From positions 124,001-188,000 of the forward strand of contig JNVV01000018.1 of assembly GCA_000733355.1 (NCBI GenBank): DNA of 64,000 nt. The letters run 5' to 3'. Shown in pieces: positions 1 through 11,500 of the stretch. How positions within the stretch are numbered: position 1 is the stretch's first letter; each line of letters begins with the position of its first letter. Source of the DNA: Falciphora oryzae (lineage: Eukaryota > Ascomycota > Sordariomycetes > Magnaporthales > Magnaporthaceae). The translations under genes were made by a program, and so were the position numbers. Under the pieces are notes generated by a model. That model saw only the letters and a list, made by a program, of their open reading frames with translations. It was not told the DNA's origin and did no database searches.

Positions 1-235
1 TCTTCAGCCACTGGCATGCTGATGCGTTGAAGCGGCCATCGAACATGCCTCCAACGTGGCACACACTGGCGGCGGGCACGGTGGCGGTGAGCCTGCCGCC
101 TACGGTTTCATTGAGCATATCCCATTGGCGGTCGGCTGGCCACGTTACGTCGCCAGGTATAGATTTGCATAGCCTTGCGGCGCACGCTGACGACAAAGCA
201 TAAAGAGCCAACAAAGGGAGGGTGCGGCGGCCCAT
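1..235 (-). CDS. FAD-linked oxidoreductase, N-terminal part (secreted, BBE-type family)
   Basis: The frame is open from an ATG at 235 to the left window edge, giving 78 residues of a gene that continues outside. It begins with a signal peptide of about 20 residues (a Leu/Ala-rich core ending near SACAARLC). The mature start, with its CKSIPGD..WP stretch, then LNETVGGRLTATVP and a FNASACQWL segment, is what fungal secreted FAD-dependent oxidoreductases carry just before the FAD-binding PCMH domain. Known members oxidise sugars, alcohols or secondary metabolites with a flavin linked to His/Cys. The FAD-binding and BBE domains would lie beyond base 1 and cannot be checked. Family call is by N-terminal resemblance only. 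The first intron, if any, is not inside the visible part. Confidence 0.6.
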   Translation of the reverse strand, partial: MGRRTLPLLALYALSSACAARLCKSIPGDVTWPADRQWDMLNETVGGRLTATVPAASVCHVGGMFDGRFNASACQWLK

Positions 236-714
236 TGTGTTGAGCGGGGATGAGTGGTTGAGATCGAGATGTGGGAGTGAGAAAGGAGAAGAAAGCCAAG
301 GGGCTGGGGCAAGTTCATACGGAAAGGCATAGGCGCTGGGCCACTGCTGCTTTTGGTTCCGGGTCTATCCAGATACCCCCGGCAGCGACTTTAGCCGGAA
401 CGGCACCGTTGAGATGGAGTACTCTTGATATTTGCCTATTGTCATGACAATCTCAGATCCGGACTTATATGCGTGTCTATGATTTTGCAACCCAGTTTCA
501 CCAATCCGAAGCCCGGCTCAGAATCCGCCGCCTCTAGCGCGGTTGGAAACACTTTAATTTTTCACGCTGCAGCATAAATACAGCCCTTTCCCTCGACGTC
601 TTTCACTTCCCTCCCCTTTAACTTTCCAAATTCCCATCCCGTCCTTTGGCTCCCGTTTCTTTCTAGCATAGCCGCGAGAAGACTGCGTGTGTTTGTGATG
701 ACCGAAAACCTGCT

Positions 715-745
<31 letters not shown>

Positions 746-1131
746 TGGCCCCTCATCTTCATTGACCCTTGCATGTTTTCGCATGTGAGATAGGTGTGGT
801 CAAATAAAGATAAGTAGACGAAAATGGGTTCGACGTAGAAAAGAAGAGCCTGCAAGAAACAAGGGAGAGGACTCGGTTTAACCAGACAGGGCGTTGTAGT
901 GGCACCGTAGCCCAACGATTCTGGGTCTAGACTAGCCTAGGTTCTAATCGATGGCACTAGAACGGCGCACCCTCGCACCTTCGACGCACAGTCGGGAGAG
1001 ATGATGCATTGCTCAGTAAAAAATACTATAATCTTGTCTAATAATGAATGACAACAGCATCGCCTTGTGCATACTAATTACTCTTTCAGGGGGTACCTCT
1101 TCCAGCACCAAATCGTAACCACTTTGACAGC
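236..1131. other. intergenic, with a 25-A run
   Basis: No supported gene. The right side would hold the 3' end of the SDR transcript and the left side the promoter of the FAD oxidoreductase. A homopolymer of 25 A lies at 715-739. The short reading frames here lack codon structure or family resemblance. Confidence 0.5.
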
Positions 1132-2076
1132 CTATTCCTCCAAAACCGTGGTGAACTCAAACATCTCTCGGAGAACCTCAGGCTCTCCGTCACCGCCCTC
1201 CTCCCGGTCGGTGCTCAAACTCAGGTCTTTCCACTGCGCGACGAGCTTCAGCTGCTCCTCGCACCGCTGCTTGGTCCAGCCCATGGAGTCAGACCCGAGC
1301 GCTACCCGCACCGCCCAGGGCTTCTCAGCCGCTAGCCCCTCGCGCCCGACCACGTCGACGATGCGCGCCGCCGCCTTGGCGACATCCCCCGGCATGTGCC
1401 TCATGGGGTTCGAGGCGAACTTGGACACGAGGGCCCCAAACATCGGCCCGTACGCCTCCACGGCCGGCCCGCTCGCGCCGAAGCCTCCCTGTTGCGGGGT
1501 CCCCTCGCGCGGCTGGCCCAGGCTGGTGGGGAAGCCGCCGCACTCGAACGCGACGCAGCGGATGCCCAGCGGGCGCACCTCCTTGTGCAGGGCATCGACG
1601 TAGGCGCTGAGCCCGGCCTTGGACGCGGCGTAGTGCGACATGAAGGGCAGCGGGGTCCACAGGATGCTGGACGAGGTGAAGGCGATGCGGCCGCCCTCGC
1701 CCTGGGCGCGGAGCAGCGGGAGGGCGGCCTGCGTGACGCGCATGTGGCCAAACAGGTTGGCCTGGAACATGGCGTCGACGTAGTCCGCCGTCGCCTCCTC
1801 GGCGCTCTTCATGGCCGACATGCCCGCGTTGTTGACCAGGACGTCGACGCGCCCGAAGATGGCCCAGCCCTTAGTGACGGCGGCCGAGATGTCGGCCTGG
1901 CTGGCCGATATGTCCAGCTCGAGGAGGGCCACGTCGGCCGTTTTGAGGTGGCCGAGGCGCTGCTCGACCTTGCGGCCCGAGGCGATGACCTTGTCGCCGC
2001 GGGAGGTGACCTCGGCGACCAGAGCGAGTCCGATGCCGGAGGTGGCGCCGGTGACGAGCCAGACGAGGGGTGCCAT
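1132..2076 (-). CDS. short-chain dehydrogenase/reductase (SDR)
   Basis: A single-exon 314-aa NAD(P)-dependent oxidoreductase of the classical SDR fold. Cofactor motif TGATSGIG is at residues 9-16, NNAG at 82-85, the catalytic serine lies in the SSS run near 134-136, and the active-site YAASK is at 149-153, so the Ser-Tyr-Lys set is complete. It resembles the fungal group related to 1-acylglycerone-phosphate reductase and oxidoreductases of secondary metabolism; the substrate cannot be told. There is no signal peptide, so it is probably cytosolic. The start is the first in-frame Met, eight residues ahead of the cofactor motif, as usual. It is divergent from a Zn2Cys6 regulator starting at 2581, which may control it. 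Confidence 0.9.
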   Translation of the reverse strand: MAPLVWLVTGATSGIGLALVAEVTSRGDKVIASGRKVEQRLGHLKTADVALLELDISASQADISAAVTKGWAIFGRVDVLVNNAGMSAMKSAEEATADYVDAMFQANLFGHMRVTQAALPLLRAQGEGGRIAFTSSSILWTPLPFMSHYAASKAGLSAYVDALHKEVRPLGIRCVAFECGGFPTSLGQPREGTPQQGGFGASGPAVEAYGPMFGALVSKFASNPMRHMPGDVAKAAARIVDVVGREGLAAEKPWAVRVALGSDSMGWTKQRCEEQLKLVAQWKDLSLSTDREEGGDGEPEVLREMFEFTTVLEE

Positions 2077-2580
2077 TGCTGATATTTTTTTTTCTTCGTA
2101 GGCGAGCCAGCGGCAGTTGCGTGGGTGATAATATGTGGTGGTATTAGTCGAGTGGAGGCTACTACTGGGAATTCAGCGGCTGTCGTGGTGTTGAGGGTAA
2201 TGTGTTGAGGGCTAGAGATCTAGGGCTGGTGAACCTGCTGGATGATGCTATCGACAAACATAAGAATCTATCATGAGGCGCAGACCTGCATATTTATATT
2301 CCGTTGCAGCGGCGCCTGTCGGCGCTCCTCGTCCGCAAATGTCTTGTTCGCCATCTTTTCGTCCGCGACTTTGGTCCGCCTCGGACGAATCCCGAGGCCT
2401 GCGGGTTAGGGTCAAGCAATCCTTCAGTGGTCAATTCAGCGGCATGGTGGTTGGGTCGCTGACTCAGCCCCAGCGACAGACCGTAGTTCAGCCGCCAGCC
2501 ATTTCGTCCGTCTTCGTCCGTCTTCGTCCGTTCTTCGTCCACCTCCGCGATGACGATCCATCAATTGCCTCACGAAGACG
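2077..2580. promoter_or_regulatory. shared promoter region, SDR / Zn2Cys6 regulator
   Basis: 504 bp between two divergent starts. It contains a TATATT-like stretch near 2290 and a tandem CGTCCGTCTT repeat near 2508-2535. A GAL4-type factor encoded next door would bind CGG-type half sites; CGG triplets occur here but are too common in this GC-rich DNA to call an operator. Confidence 0.4.
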
Positions 2581-4966
2581 ATGGCCCCCGCTCCAGCGGC
2601 TGCTCCGAATCCCAGAAAACGATTGCGCGAAGGGACTCGGAGTTGCACGGAATGTAAGGCGACTCCATCCTCCGCGTGCCTGCAGCGAGTCCGAGCCTCT
2701 CCAACTTGCACCCGCTTTCGGGCCCCGCTGAACGTCACGCTGATAACTTCAACGCCATCGCGGTATTTTCCACCTATCCAGGCCGACGGCGGAAAATCAG
2801 GTGCATATTCGCTCCCGAAAATGTGGTCTGCTCGCCCTGCCAGACAAGAGGGTCGCGTTGCGTCGACCAGAGGGACGAGCCAGTGGAGCAGGAGGTCCCT
2901 TCTCGGGGTCCCGCCGCCTCCAAGACGAGACAGATTTCCGGCTCCGTGGCCTCCTACCCGCGACCCCGCCAACCACCCCAAGCTTCCGCCTCGGACATCC
3001 ATCTCCCCGCCGCCGATGATATCGGAGGAGTCAAGCCCCATGCTCCCATCATGTCTGCCATGCACACGGCGACGGACCACGTAACCCCTGAAAACGACGA
3101 GCGCCGCCGGAGTCGCCTTGTGGCGGCGGCCACGGCAGAGAAGCATGCTGCCGACGTCTGTCGGGCGCTCCGCTCAGCTATGCCGACCTACGACGAGGTC
3201 GTCGCTGATCTGCCTTGCGCGAGGGGCGGAGCGTGCTGGTGGAGGAGCTTCCGGCTCAAAATGCAGACCCTGTCATCCACTCAGCAGCAGCAGCGAGGCG
3301 CAGATCCGCTCGAACCCCTGAACCGGTTCGCCGCCCGCGCGTACACGAGCTCCAGCCCAGCCGTGCTGGCCACCTTGGTCGTCGCTTATGCCCGGAGCTT
3401 GACCGGGAGCCGCGCCGCGACCACCGCTGATCTCTACGCCGAAGTCGAGAGCCTTGTGCTGTCCGACACGGCATATGTCGCCACCGTCGACGGGCTGGAG
3501 TGTCTAGTGTTGCTGGCGTACTGCTACATGGATGCCGGGATGCCGAGGAGGGCGTGGTTTCTGTGGCGGAGGGGCCTTGCTGTTGCACAGATGATGGTGA
3601 GTGTCTGAGTACCTCTCGCCACACTCCCCTGATCCATAAGCGCGGGCAAACCGGTCCTCCATGTGCACCGGCTCATAGGCGACTTGATACGTAGGGCCTA
3701 TATCGAGGGTACCCTACCACTCCTAAGTCTCACAAGCGCATCTGGCACGCCATAAACCATGGCGACCTGTTTGCCAGCCTGGTTCTTGGTCTTGCCCGAG
3801 GGTTTCGGGACCCCTACTCCGAGTCGAGATTTGGCCAATCATCTGCTGCGCCGTCACCATCGCCGGGCCCACAGGACGGCACATGGCTAGAACCCTTCAT
3901 ACACGAATGCGCTGTCCTCGCCGGCAAGGTGGTTGATCGAAACGCCTTCAGCCCTGTAGGGAGCATACCCCATGGCAGCAGTAGTTCACTCGCGCACGAG
4001 TTATCGGCGTTGAAGCAGATGCCGCCTGACAACTGGTGGGACGTGCCGAACCACCTGCCACCGGCCTCGGGATTGGAGTTGGACCTCGCCGTCGCTGGCC
4101 TTCTCCTACAAATCTTTTACTTCCACGTGGCCATGTACATCCATCTGCCAGCGATGGCAACCACCACTTCCGGCCGGACAACAGGCTCGGCCAATGAGAC
4201 GACCCAGGCGTCGACCAGCGCGGCAGGCTCTGGATCTCGCCCCGCCGAATGTGCCGCGGCGGCGGCGTCGGAACTTCTCCGGCGATATCTGCTTCTCCGG
4301 GATGGGCCAAGTCCGGTCTTCGAGAGCAAGACGTCCGACTTTGTTGCCTTCACCGCGGCAGTCGTTCTGGCCCTGTGTCCACCGGCTGAAAGAGGCGCGC
4401 CGGGGATCGATGGCGGCTTGCTCGCCCGTGCATTGGGCATGTTCCGGAGGCTAGAGGAGGCGGACCAGGGCGAAGGCATATGTGGCCCCTCTCTCCCGTC
4501 GCAGTGCCGCAAGATCCTGGAGCTCCTCTGCGAACAGTCGCCGCGGACCGGGGGAGCAGACGAGGTCCAGGAAGTCCGGATACCGTACTTTGGCAGAGTG
4601 CTCCTCAGGCCTGCTGCTGTCGGCCGCGAACAGCCAAGTCTGCAACCTTCCACGGCATCCATGGCCCCGCCGCCGCCGCGGGAGGGGACTGTGGCTTTGG
4701 CTGGCCATACGGAACTATCCATCCCGACGCCGCCTGGGACGTTAGGTACGACCACCACGGCCGTAGACTTGCCATCTCAGGAACTTCATGGTATGTTTCA
4801 GTTTGGCAGCAACGGAGGCCCGACTCTACTAGAATTCATCGTCGACGACGGAGGGGAATCTAGCGCGACGGGTCACTTCGACATCTTCTCAGCCGATGAC
4901 CTACATCTATTCTCCGAGGCCATTCCCACGGACCTTAACCAATATTGGGGTCAATGGCAGCCCTAG
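2581..4966 (+). CDS. Zn2Cys6 transcription factor with fungal-specific TF domain
   Basis: I read three exons: 2581-2653, 2782-3596 and 3695-4966, giving 719 aa. Joining exons 1 and 2 restores a perfect GAL4 cluster, C22-X2-C25-X6-C32-X8-C41-X2-C44-X6-C51, preceded by a basic KRLREGTR stretch. Joining exons 2 and 3 gives AQMM-GLYRGYP, the usual GLxRxxP signature of the middle homology region, followed by WxxxNxGDLFASLVLGL. Donors are GTAAGG and GTGAGT, acceptors CCAG and GTAG. The C-terminal 130 residues are low in complexity and end in an acidic/aromatic segment that could be an activation domain. It should act in the nucleus as a dimer. Targets are unknown; the divergent SDR and nearby reductases are candidates. 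Confidence 0.85.
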
Positions 4967-5084
4967 GAAACGACCTAGAGTAGCTAAGTCAGTGTGTCTG
5001 CTGCCGCTCCTTGGGGACATCATGCTGGCCTGGCCATCAATAGCTATCGCAAGGATTGCCTAGCCCGTAACCGGATAGCGGGTA

Positions 5085-5190
5085 ATTATAAGCTAAATAT
5101 TTTCATAACAAAAAAGCTTTGGGCTTTTTGCGGTTTTCAGCTTTTATAAATAGCAGTTTTTTTTATCTGCAAAGAATTTATTATTAAAAG
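5085..5190. other. AT-rich insert at the 5' edge of a reductase pseudogene
   Basis: About 100 bp of abruptly AT-rich DNA, with short inverted words GGGCTTTT (about 5122) and AAAAGCCC (about 5186). It sits where the first exon and promoter of the following reductase should be. It may be a transposon fragment; no terminal repeats or target duplication could be fixed. Confidence 0.35.
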
Positions 5191-6310
5191 CCCGCGGTTC
5201 CCCCGGGCTCCCTCGTGCTCGTCACGGGAGCCACGGGCTCTCTGGCATCCCACATCATCCTGCTCTTCTTGGAGGCCGGCTACAAAGTCCGCGGGCGGTC
5301 CGGGACCGCGAAAAGGCGTCTTTTCTATCCCAGGGCGCGTTCGAGAAGCAGGCCAAAAACGGCGGCGCCCTCGAGCTTGCCGACGTCCCGGACTTCACGG
5401 CCCCGGACGCCTATGCAGTCGCGATCCGCGGCGTCGGCGTCGTCGTCAACGTGGCGAGCGACACGAGCATGAGCCTAGACGCGCGCCGGCTCATCGGCGA
5501 CGTCGTGGCCTCCACCATGGCCCTCGTCAGGCTCGCGGCGGAAGAATCGGTGACGAGGTTCGTGCACTGCTCCACCATCGGCCCGTCTACCGCGTCTGCG
5601 AGGAGACGGACCGTTTTGACATCCTGGCGGGCGAGTCGTGGGACGAGCGCGCGGTCGCCGAGGCCTCTATACCGCCGCCGCACGGCCCGGAGCAGTGGCA
5701 AGACGTCTGCTACGCCAGCAAGGCCGAGGCTGGGAAGGCGATGTGGAGGATCGTGAGGGGGGACAGGCCCGTGTTCGTGCTCAACTCGGTCCACCCGGTG
5801 GCCGTCTTTGGCCCCGCCTTCGTCCGGGGGCACTTGAAGAAGTAGCCCTGGCTGGGTGGTGGCCTTGTACAACGGGAAGCAAGGCGTCGTGCTGGATCGG
5901 ATGAGGAGTGAGTGGTGGTGCCCGTTTTCCTAAATTGGGTTGAGCGTTCTGACGAACGAGGCGGCTGACATGAAACAAACAAACAGTGCGCCGTGTTTGA
6001 TGTCAGGGACGTCGCGCTGCTGCACCTGCCCGACCCTGAGGTAGAGAACCAGCGCATCAACGTCTGTACGTCAAAAGTTCAGCTTCAATACGCTCCTCGG
6101 TATTCTGCGCAAGCTGCATCACAGCAGTAAATTCATGGAGGATTTCCCAGGAGTGCCGATCGACAGCGTGCAAGGGGAGACGTACGACGACGTGTTCCAC
6201 TGTGTTTCTGATGAAGAAGTGGGGTGGGAGGAGTTGGATATCGCTGCAGGAGACACTGAGGGAGACGGTGGAGCTGCGAGCTACAGGGCCCTCGAGGATT
6301 AATTACAAAG
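5191..6310 (+). pseudogene. Gre2/dihydroflavonol-reductase-type NAD(P) reductase, broken
   Basis: Pieces of one extended-SDR protein are readable in several frames. PPGSLVLVTGATGSLASH (cofactor loop) starts near 5200. The frame then shifts near 5300 to an acidic-to-VVVNVASDTS segment, and shifts again near 5585 to a segment holding YASKAEAGKAMW (the active-site YxxxK) and VHPVAVFGPAF. A stop follows at about 5844. A later piece after an intron-like GTGAGT..CAG (5908-5986) reads AVFDVRDVALLHL, and the tail with SLQETLRETVEL needs another shift near 6220. The N-terminal exon is missing. At least three frame changes make function very unlikely unless this is a poor assembly. The family normally reduces aldehydes or ketones with NADPH. 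Confidence 0.75.
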
Positions 6311-6343
6311 ACTGGTGTAATTGGTGCCAGGTACTTTACAGTT

Positions 6344-7518
6344 TTAGTCGCTGATCTTTAGCACAGCCTTGCCAAAGTTCCCGCCCTGCAGAACGCCCAA
6401 GAGGCCCTCGAGGCCGTTCTCAATGCCGTCGGTGACGTGCACCTTGGCCTGGATGCTCCCGTCGCGCAGTGCCTTGGACACCTCGTCGAAGTGCCTCTGA
6501 CTGTACTCCTGCCTGAGCGACCCGACGAGGAACCCGCGCATCGTGATCTCCTTGCCTACAACCAGGGCGAGGTTCCGGACACCTGTGACTTGCTCGCCGC
6601 TGGCCCGGTTGTAGTCGGCGATCTGGGGACACACAGCAAAAAGGAGTCAGCCTTGACCTTGTTAAAAGAAGCGGGAGACGAAATGGGAAAAGGAATGGGA
6701 AAAGGAATGGGAAAAGGAAAGGTGGCAGATATATACGAATGCCAACTCACCATCCCACAAGCCGGAATGCGCCCAAACTTATTCATATGGTTCAGCGCCG
6801 CTTCAAGGTGCTCCCCGCCAACATTCTCAAAGTAGATGTCGATCCCATCCGGCGCCAGGCGCGCCAGCGCGTCGTCAGGCTTCTCCTTCTTGTAGTTGAA
6901 CGCCCCGTGGAACCCCAGGCTCTTCACAAACTCGACCTTCTCGTCCGACCCAGCGCTGCCGATGACCCGCAGCCCCTCCCGGATCGCCAGCTGCCCGACC
7001 AGCTGGCCCACAGCCCCGGCAGCGCTGCTCACAAAGATCGTCTCGCCCTTCTTGGGTTTCCCGATCTCGTACAGCCCCGCAAACGCCGTCAGGCCCGGCA
7101 TGCCCAGCGCGCCCAGGTAGTGGGCCGGGTCGAGCCCGAGCGACGGGTCGAGCCTGACCCGCGGCCCCTCCAGCGCCCGGGCGGGCAGGGCGGCGTACTG
7201 GGCGACAGGGCACATGCCGACGCGGATCAGGTCGCCCTCGGCAAACCTGTCGCTGCGAGAGGTGACGACGCGCGCGACGGCCGAGCTCTCGACGGGGCCG
7301 TCGAGCGCGAACGGAGCAAAGTACGACTTGGTCTCGGGCGAGCGCATGCGGCCGCGCAGGTAGGGGTCCAGCGAGACGGAGAGGACCTGGGCCACGACGC
7401 CGCCGTCCGGGCAGGCGGAGAGGTCGATGGGGCGGTCCTCGACGACGAGGTCGCCGGGCTTGGGGAGGCCGTCGGGGACCTTTTTGAAGATGAGGGTCTT
7501 GTTGCTCGTCTTGGCCAT
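6344..7518 (-). CDS. zinc-independent MDR reductase (NADP-dependent alkenal/prostaglandin reductase type)
   Basis: Two exons, 7518-6751 and 6622-6344, encode 348 aa, the usual length. The join ACGM-IADYNR across a GTGAGT..CCCAG intron restores the family sequence. The N-terminal GroES-like part holds SLDPYLRGRM (residues 49-58), typical of the CurA/PTGR branch. The Rossmann half has the SSAAGAVGQLVGQLA nucleotide loop and later YFENVGG. Catalytic zinc ligands are absent, as expected. It would reduce alpha,beta-unsaturated carbonyls with NADPH in the cytosol. No regulator is directly attached; it lies convergent with the broken reductase, whose end is 34 bp away. Confidence 0.9.
6683..6718. 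repeat. 12-bp tandem repeat in the MDR intron
   Basis: Three exact copies of ATGGGAAAAGGA lie inside the 128-nt intron (6623-6750). The unit keeps frame, so the intron reads open into the upstream exon as a Pro/Phe/Ile run; splicing removes it. Confidence 0.85.
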
Positions 7519-8520
7519 GGTGTCTGTGGGTGTGTGATGGAAATGCTGTCTCTGGCGGGATAGGGGAAGAAGGGAAAGGGCTACGGGAGGAGCAGTCCGG
7601 TGTTTGCCAGTTTCTTTTCGCTTGCCCTGTGATAGTGTTTCGTTAAGCGGGGTGTGTTGAGTTTAAGATATAAAATCTCGACCAAAATCGGATGTCGATT
7701 ATAAATCCTCATGGTATTCTGTCTCGCGCATTTTCAATGTGACGTCAATTGGGTTCTCGCCAAAGCTGGCCCGAGCTCGTCAGGATTGCATCATCGCCCG
7801 TCTCCAATCGGGTGTAGGGTTGTCCGAGTCAGTGTCTCCAGTTCATGTCTGTTGTCAGACCTGTCCGCTGGTGTTGTTTGGTTGGGCGGTGATGGTGAAC
7901 CTGTGACTTCCCGTTCGTAGGTACCCGCGGGGATACGATCGCGATGCAGTCAAGATTAGGTACCTAGCTTGGTGGGCTCGGTTTCTTCAGATTCCTGCCG
8001 AGGCCGGGACAGCGCTCCGTGCATCGCCGAGGTGTTGCGGCGGGGGTGGGGCGTGCCTAGGTGTAGGAGAAACGACGTCCCGCGCCGCTGGGGGTTGTCG
8101 ACCGAGAGCCTGGACCGCCTCGGCCACCGGCTGGTGCGGAGGTACTCAACATGCTCCAGGAGCAGTTCATGGGGAAAAAATTAGTCCGGGTTGCTTTTAG
8201 TATCCAAAATCCAAGTCGCTGACATGAACAATCCGCTTCTCGCCTCGACCCTTGTCCGGCCTTTCTACTATAAATTTATAAAAGGGAAACGGAGTATAGG
8301 TACGTGTGGTAACAGGGAAACATAGCTCAGGGGCTCCGAGAATTCCCGGCTGATCCTAGGCCCAACAGACAATATCCAGACTGTTTCTAATCCACACACA
8401 GCCATCCCCATTGTATCTAGTATTAACTCCTGGCAGTATATGCAAAGAAAAGGTCGCGAAACCAAGGGGGCTGGTTCCCCTTTAAAGCACCAGCAGGGGG
8501 TCTGCATCTTGTATGCAAGG
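7519..8520. other. intergenic, about 1 kb
   Basis: Promoter side of the MDR gene on the left and 3' side of the 1317-aa gene on the right. Short reading frames lack family resemblance. No RNA gene or repeat seen. Confidence 0.45.
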
Positions 8521-11500
8521 CTAGATGCTGCCGGACCTGTGATGGCCAAGGTCTACCAGGGGAAGTTTGGTGGGAGGTGTTTCTGGAGCCGGGGTATAGG
8601 TGGAAGCCGCACGACCAACGGACGAACTCAGTGGCACCGGAAGCGGCGGCGCTGCAGCATCAGATGAGTTCGTCGTGACGACAGCGTTCGCTTTGAACGA
8701 TGCCAGGTTGTCGTTCCCGTGAACCGATGATGGTTTAGATGTCGAGAACCCCGACGAAGGGATCCGACGCACCTCTTTCTCTGCATCGGCAGTAACGTTG
8801 GATGCGGCCGGCCGCACCTCCTCTGGCGGTGAGATGCCCGCAGAGGGTGACGGGGTGTTGCCCACCAGTGAGGACGACGATGACGACAACATCATGGATG
8901 CAATGTGAGCGTGAGATGTTGATGACTGCGAGTGCGAGCGAGTCGTGGTCTGAAGCAGTGGCGATGGCGACGTCGGCGGCAGGGGAAAGGTGGAGCTCAT
9001 CATCAAGGTCGGGCTACCGCTCCCGCTGCCGGCGTCCGAGTCCTTACTCCAGGCCGACAAAGCGGAATTCTTTCGCGCGTGGTTCACACCCAGGAAAGGA
9101 GACGAAACGGCAACTGGCTGCACCGCGGCAGGCGAAGCCCACGGCGACGAGTGGTGGGGCTGCACCGGGCCAGGCGACGCCCATGGCGACAGGGGCCCAT
9201 CAGCAACGGCCGACGCCGACAGCGGGAACGGACCAGGCCGCTCAGACCTCGGGCTACCCTCACGGCTGCTGACCAAACTGGGCTGAGAGCCGCCCCATGC
9301 CCGCGACCGGAGTCGCAGGAGCGACGACAGCGTCATGTTGTCGTCGTCGGCCATCATAGCGAGCTGCGCCAGGCCCGGACTTTGAAGGCTGTTGCGGTCG
9401 GGTCCGCTCCCGATGGCCGACGGCAGGCCCATCGACATGATGGAGTTGCGGTTCGAGTATTCGGAGCGCTCAGTGATTGGCGTCAGGTTGGGCTCGCGCG
9501 ACACGACACGCCCGCTGGCGCTCCTACCGATGGGAAGACCGCCCGACGGGCCAAAGTAGCCGCCGCTGGAGTATTCGTACGGGTTCTGCGCGCCCGGGCC
9601 GCTTCCGCTGCCCGAATGGTGCCCCACCGGAGCGTTGGAGTAGAAGCCGAATTCCTGGCCATACCAGCCATCCGAATCGTTGGCAAGCGCCGACGCATTG
9701 GCCTCGGCGACAATATCGTCGTCGTCCAGGTCGTAGTCGTCCATGTCCTGCGTGTACGGGTCGTCTTCGTAGTAATCGTTGTCGAAGCCCTCGGGCGGCG
9801 CCTCAGAGCGACCGCTATGTGGCGCGTCGGACGCGGTGGTGGGGGAGATGATGAGGAGGTCCGTGGGTGGGGGGGGCGGCGATGAGTCTCTGCGGAACTT
9901 GCCTGATAGTGCCGCCCGCTGCGTGGCCTCAGCGAGCGCTGCCTGATAGATCGCGTCTTCACTGGAGAGGACCGGTAGTCGTTCCTTCTCACCAGCCCCG
10001 CCCTCAACAACCGGGGCGGACGATGCTTCGGGGGCAGAAGATGCTTCTGGCGCAGAAGCCTGAGGCTGTTTGGTCTCAGTGTCGTCGCTGGGGGCGGCAG
10101 GAACGGGACCGACCGTTAACTCGGTACTAAGCGAAGTGTGGGCAGTCGATTCGGACACAACTGATTGCGTGGATGGACGCGAGGTCGTGTCCGACTCCCT
10201 CTTGGCAGCTGCCTCGCGCTCGGCTGCCCGCTGGGCTTGGGCCTGAGCGAAGGCGCCGGGGATCGGCCGCCCGTACCGGTCCGTATCGTCTAGGTCAAAG
10301 ATGGACTCGTCGAACGGTTCGCCTGACGGTGCTTCGCCACCAAAGTCCAATTCGTCGGCGAATTCATCGGTGAATCCGGCGTCGTAGTAGAGCTCATCCT
10401 TCCGAGATCGGGGTGCTTCGCCTCGCGCCCCCACCGGCTGTTGTCTCTTTTCCACAAACTCGGAGATGAGCGCCGGGGATGTTTGGACACCGAGGGGCGG
10501 AGGCTGGATGCCCAGACCAGAGATTGCTTGCTCCAGCTTCGTCGGTTCAGCTAGAATGACGGGAGACGCGGCAAGCTGGCTACCCATTCCAGGGGTCGAA
10601 GAATCCTTGGTCACGGCGAACCCAATCACCTTGCCGCTGTCATCCCGCGGCGTGTCCAGCATTGTCGGAGACATGGGGCTCGCTAGCTCCGACACCGGAT
10701 TGGATCGCTGGAACACAAACCCGGCAAAGTTTTCCTGGTCGTTGTCGGGGTCCATCTCGCCATCTTCGTCTAGCGCCTCATCTATGCCAATCATAGGTAT
10801 CTCCTCCTCTTCCCCAATCATCGGGATCTCTTCTTCCCCGTACAGGTAGTCATCGTCCTCAGCATCCGCATTGACGCCGGGGATCCTCTCTTCGAGCCCA
10901 TCATCCTCCATCATGGCGTCATAGTCGAACTCGTCCATGTCGTCGAACCGGGAGTCCCGGTAACCCGGCCCTGGGTCGCTATCTTTCCGCTCCAGTTCCC
11001 GCTGGCGATGTCTTTCCTCCAACAGCTTCTCCTGTCTTGCCGCACCGATCATGTCGAAACTAAATCTGGAGGAGGTGCTCTTCATGTGTTTGGGCAGGGC
11101 GGCTAGGACACCATCTCTCACGGAGCGGCCGGATGCTGAGGCGTTGCGCGACATCATGCTCCTGGTTGATGACATCTTTCGAGGTAGCTCGTGGAAACTT
11201 CCGTCCTCGGAAGTTTTGGCCGACTTCGTCGAGGCTGTTCGAGTAGAGGTGGCACCAGCGTCCTTGGGTGGCGGTGCCGGCGGGTTTTCCTGGGCCTGCG
11301 CTTGCTGATCCGGCACTGGCTTCCGCTCGAGTGATATCTTTCGCCGGTGATCGGATTTCACCGGGATGGGTGGGGCAGTTGGTGATACTTGTTTGGCATC
11401 GCCACCCTCGGATTCGAGACGAAGCGGAGGATCCAGCTGCAAAGGTTGCGCTCCTCCGCTTGGTTGCCTCTCCGGGGGACTCCGTGCTGGGGCATTGGCC

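Noticed and set aside
1396..2082. 228-aa plus-strand frame opposite the SDR
   Set aside because: Shadow of the SDR gene; Arg/Gly/Asp-rich, no domain. The minus strand has all SDR motifs.
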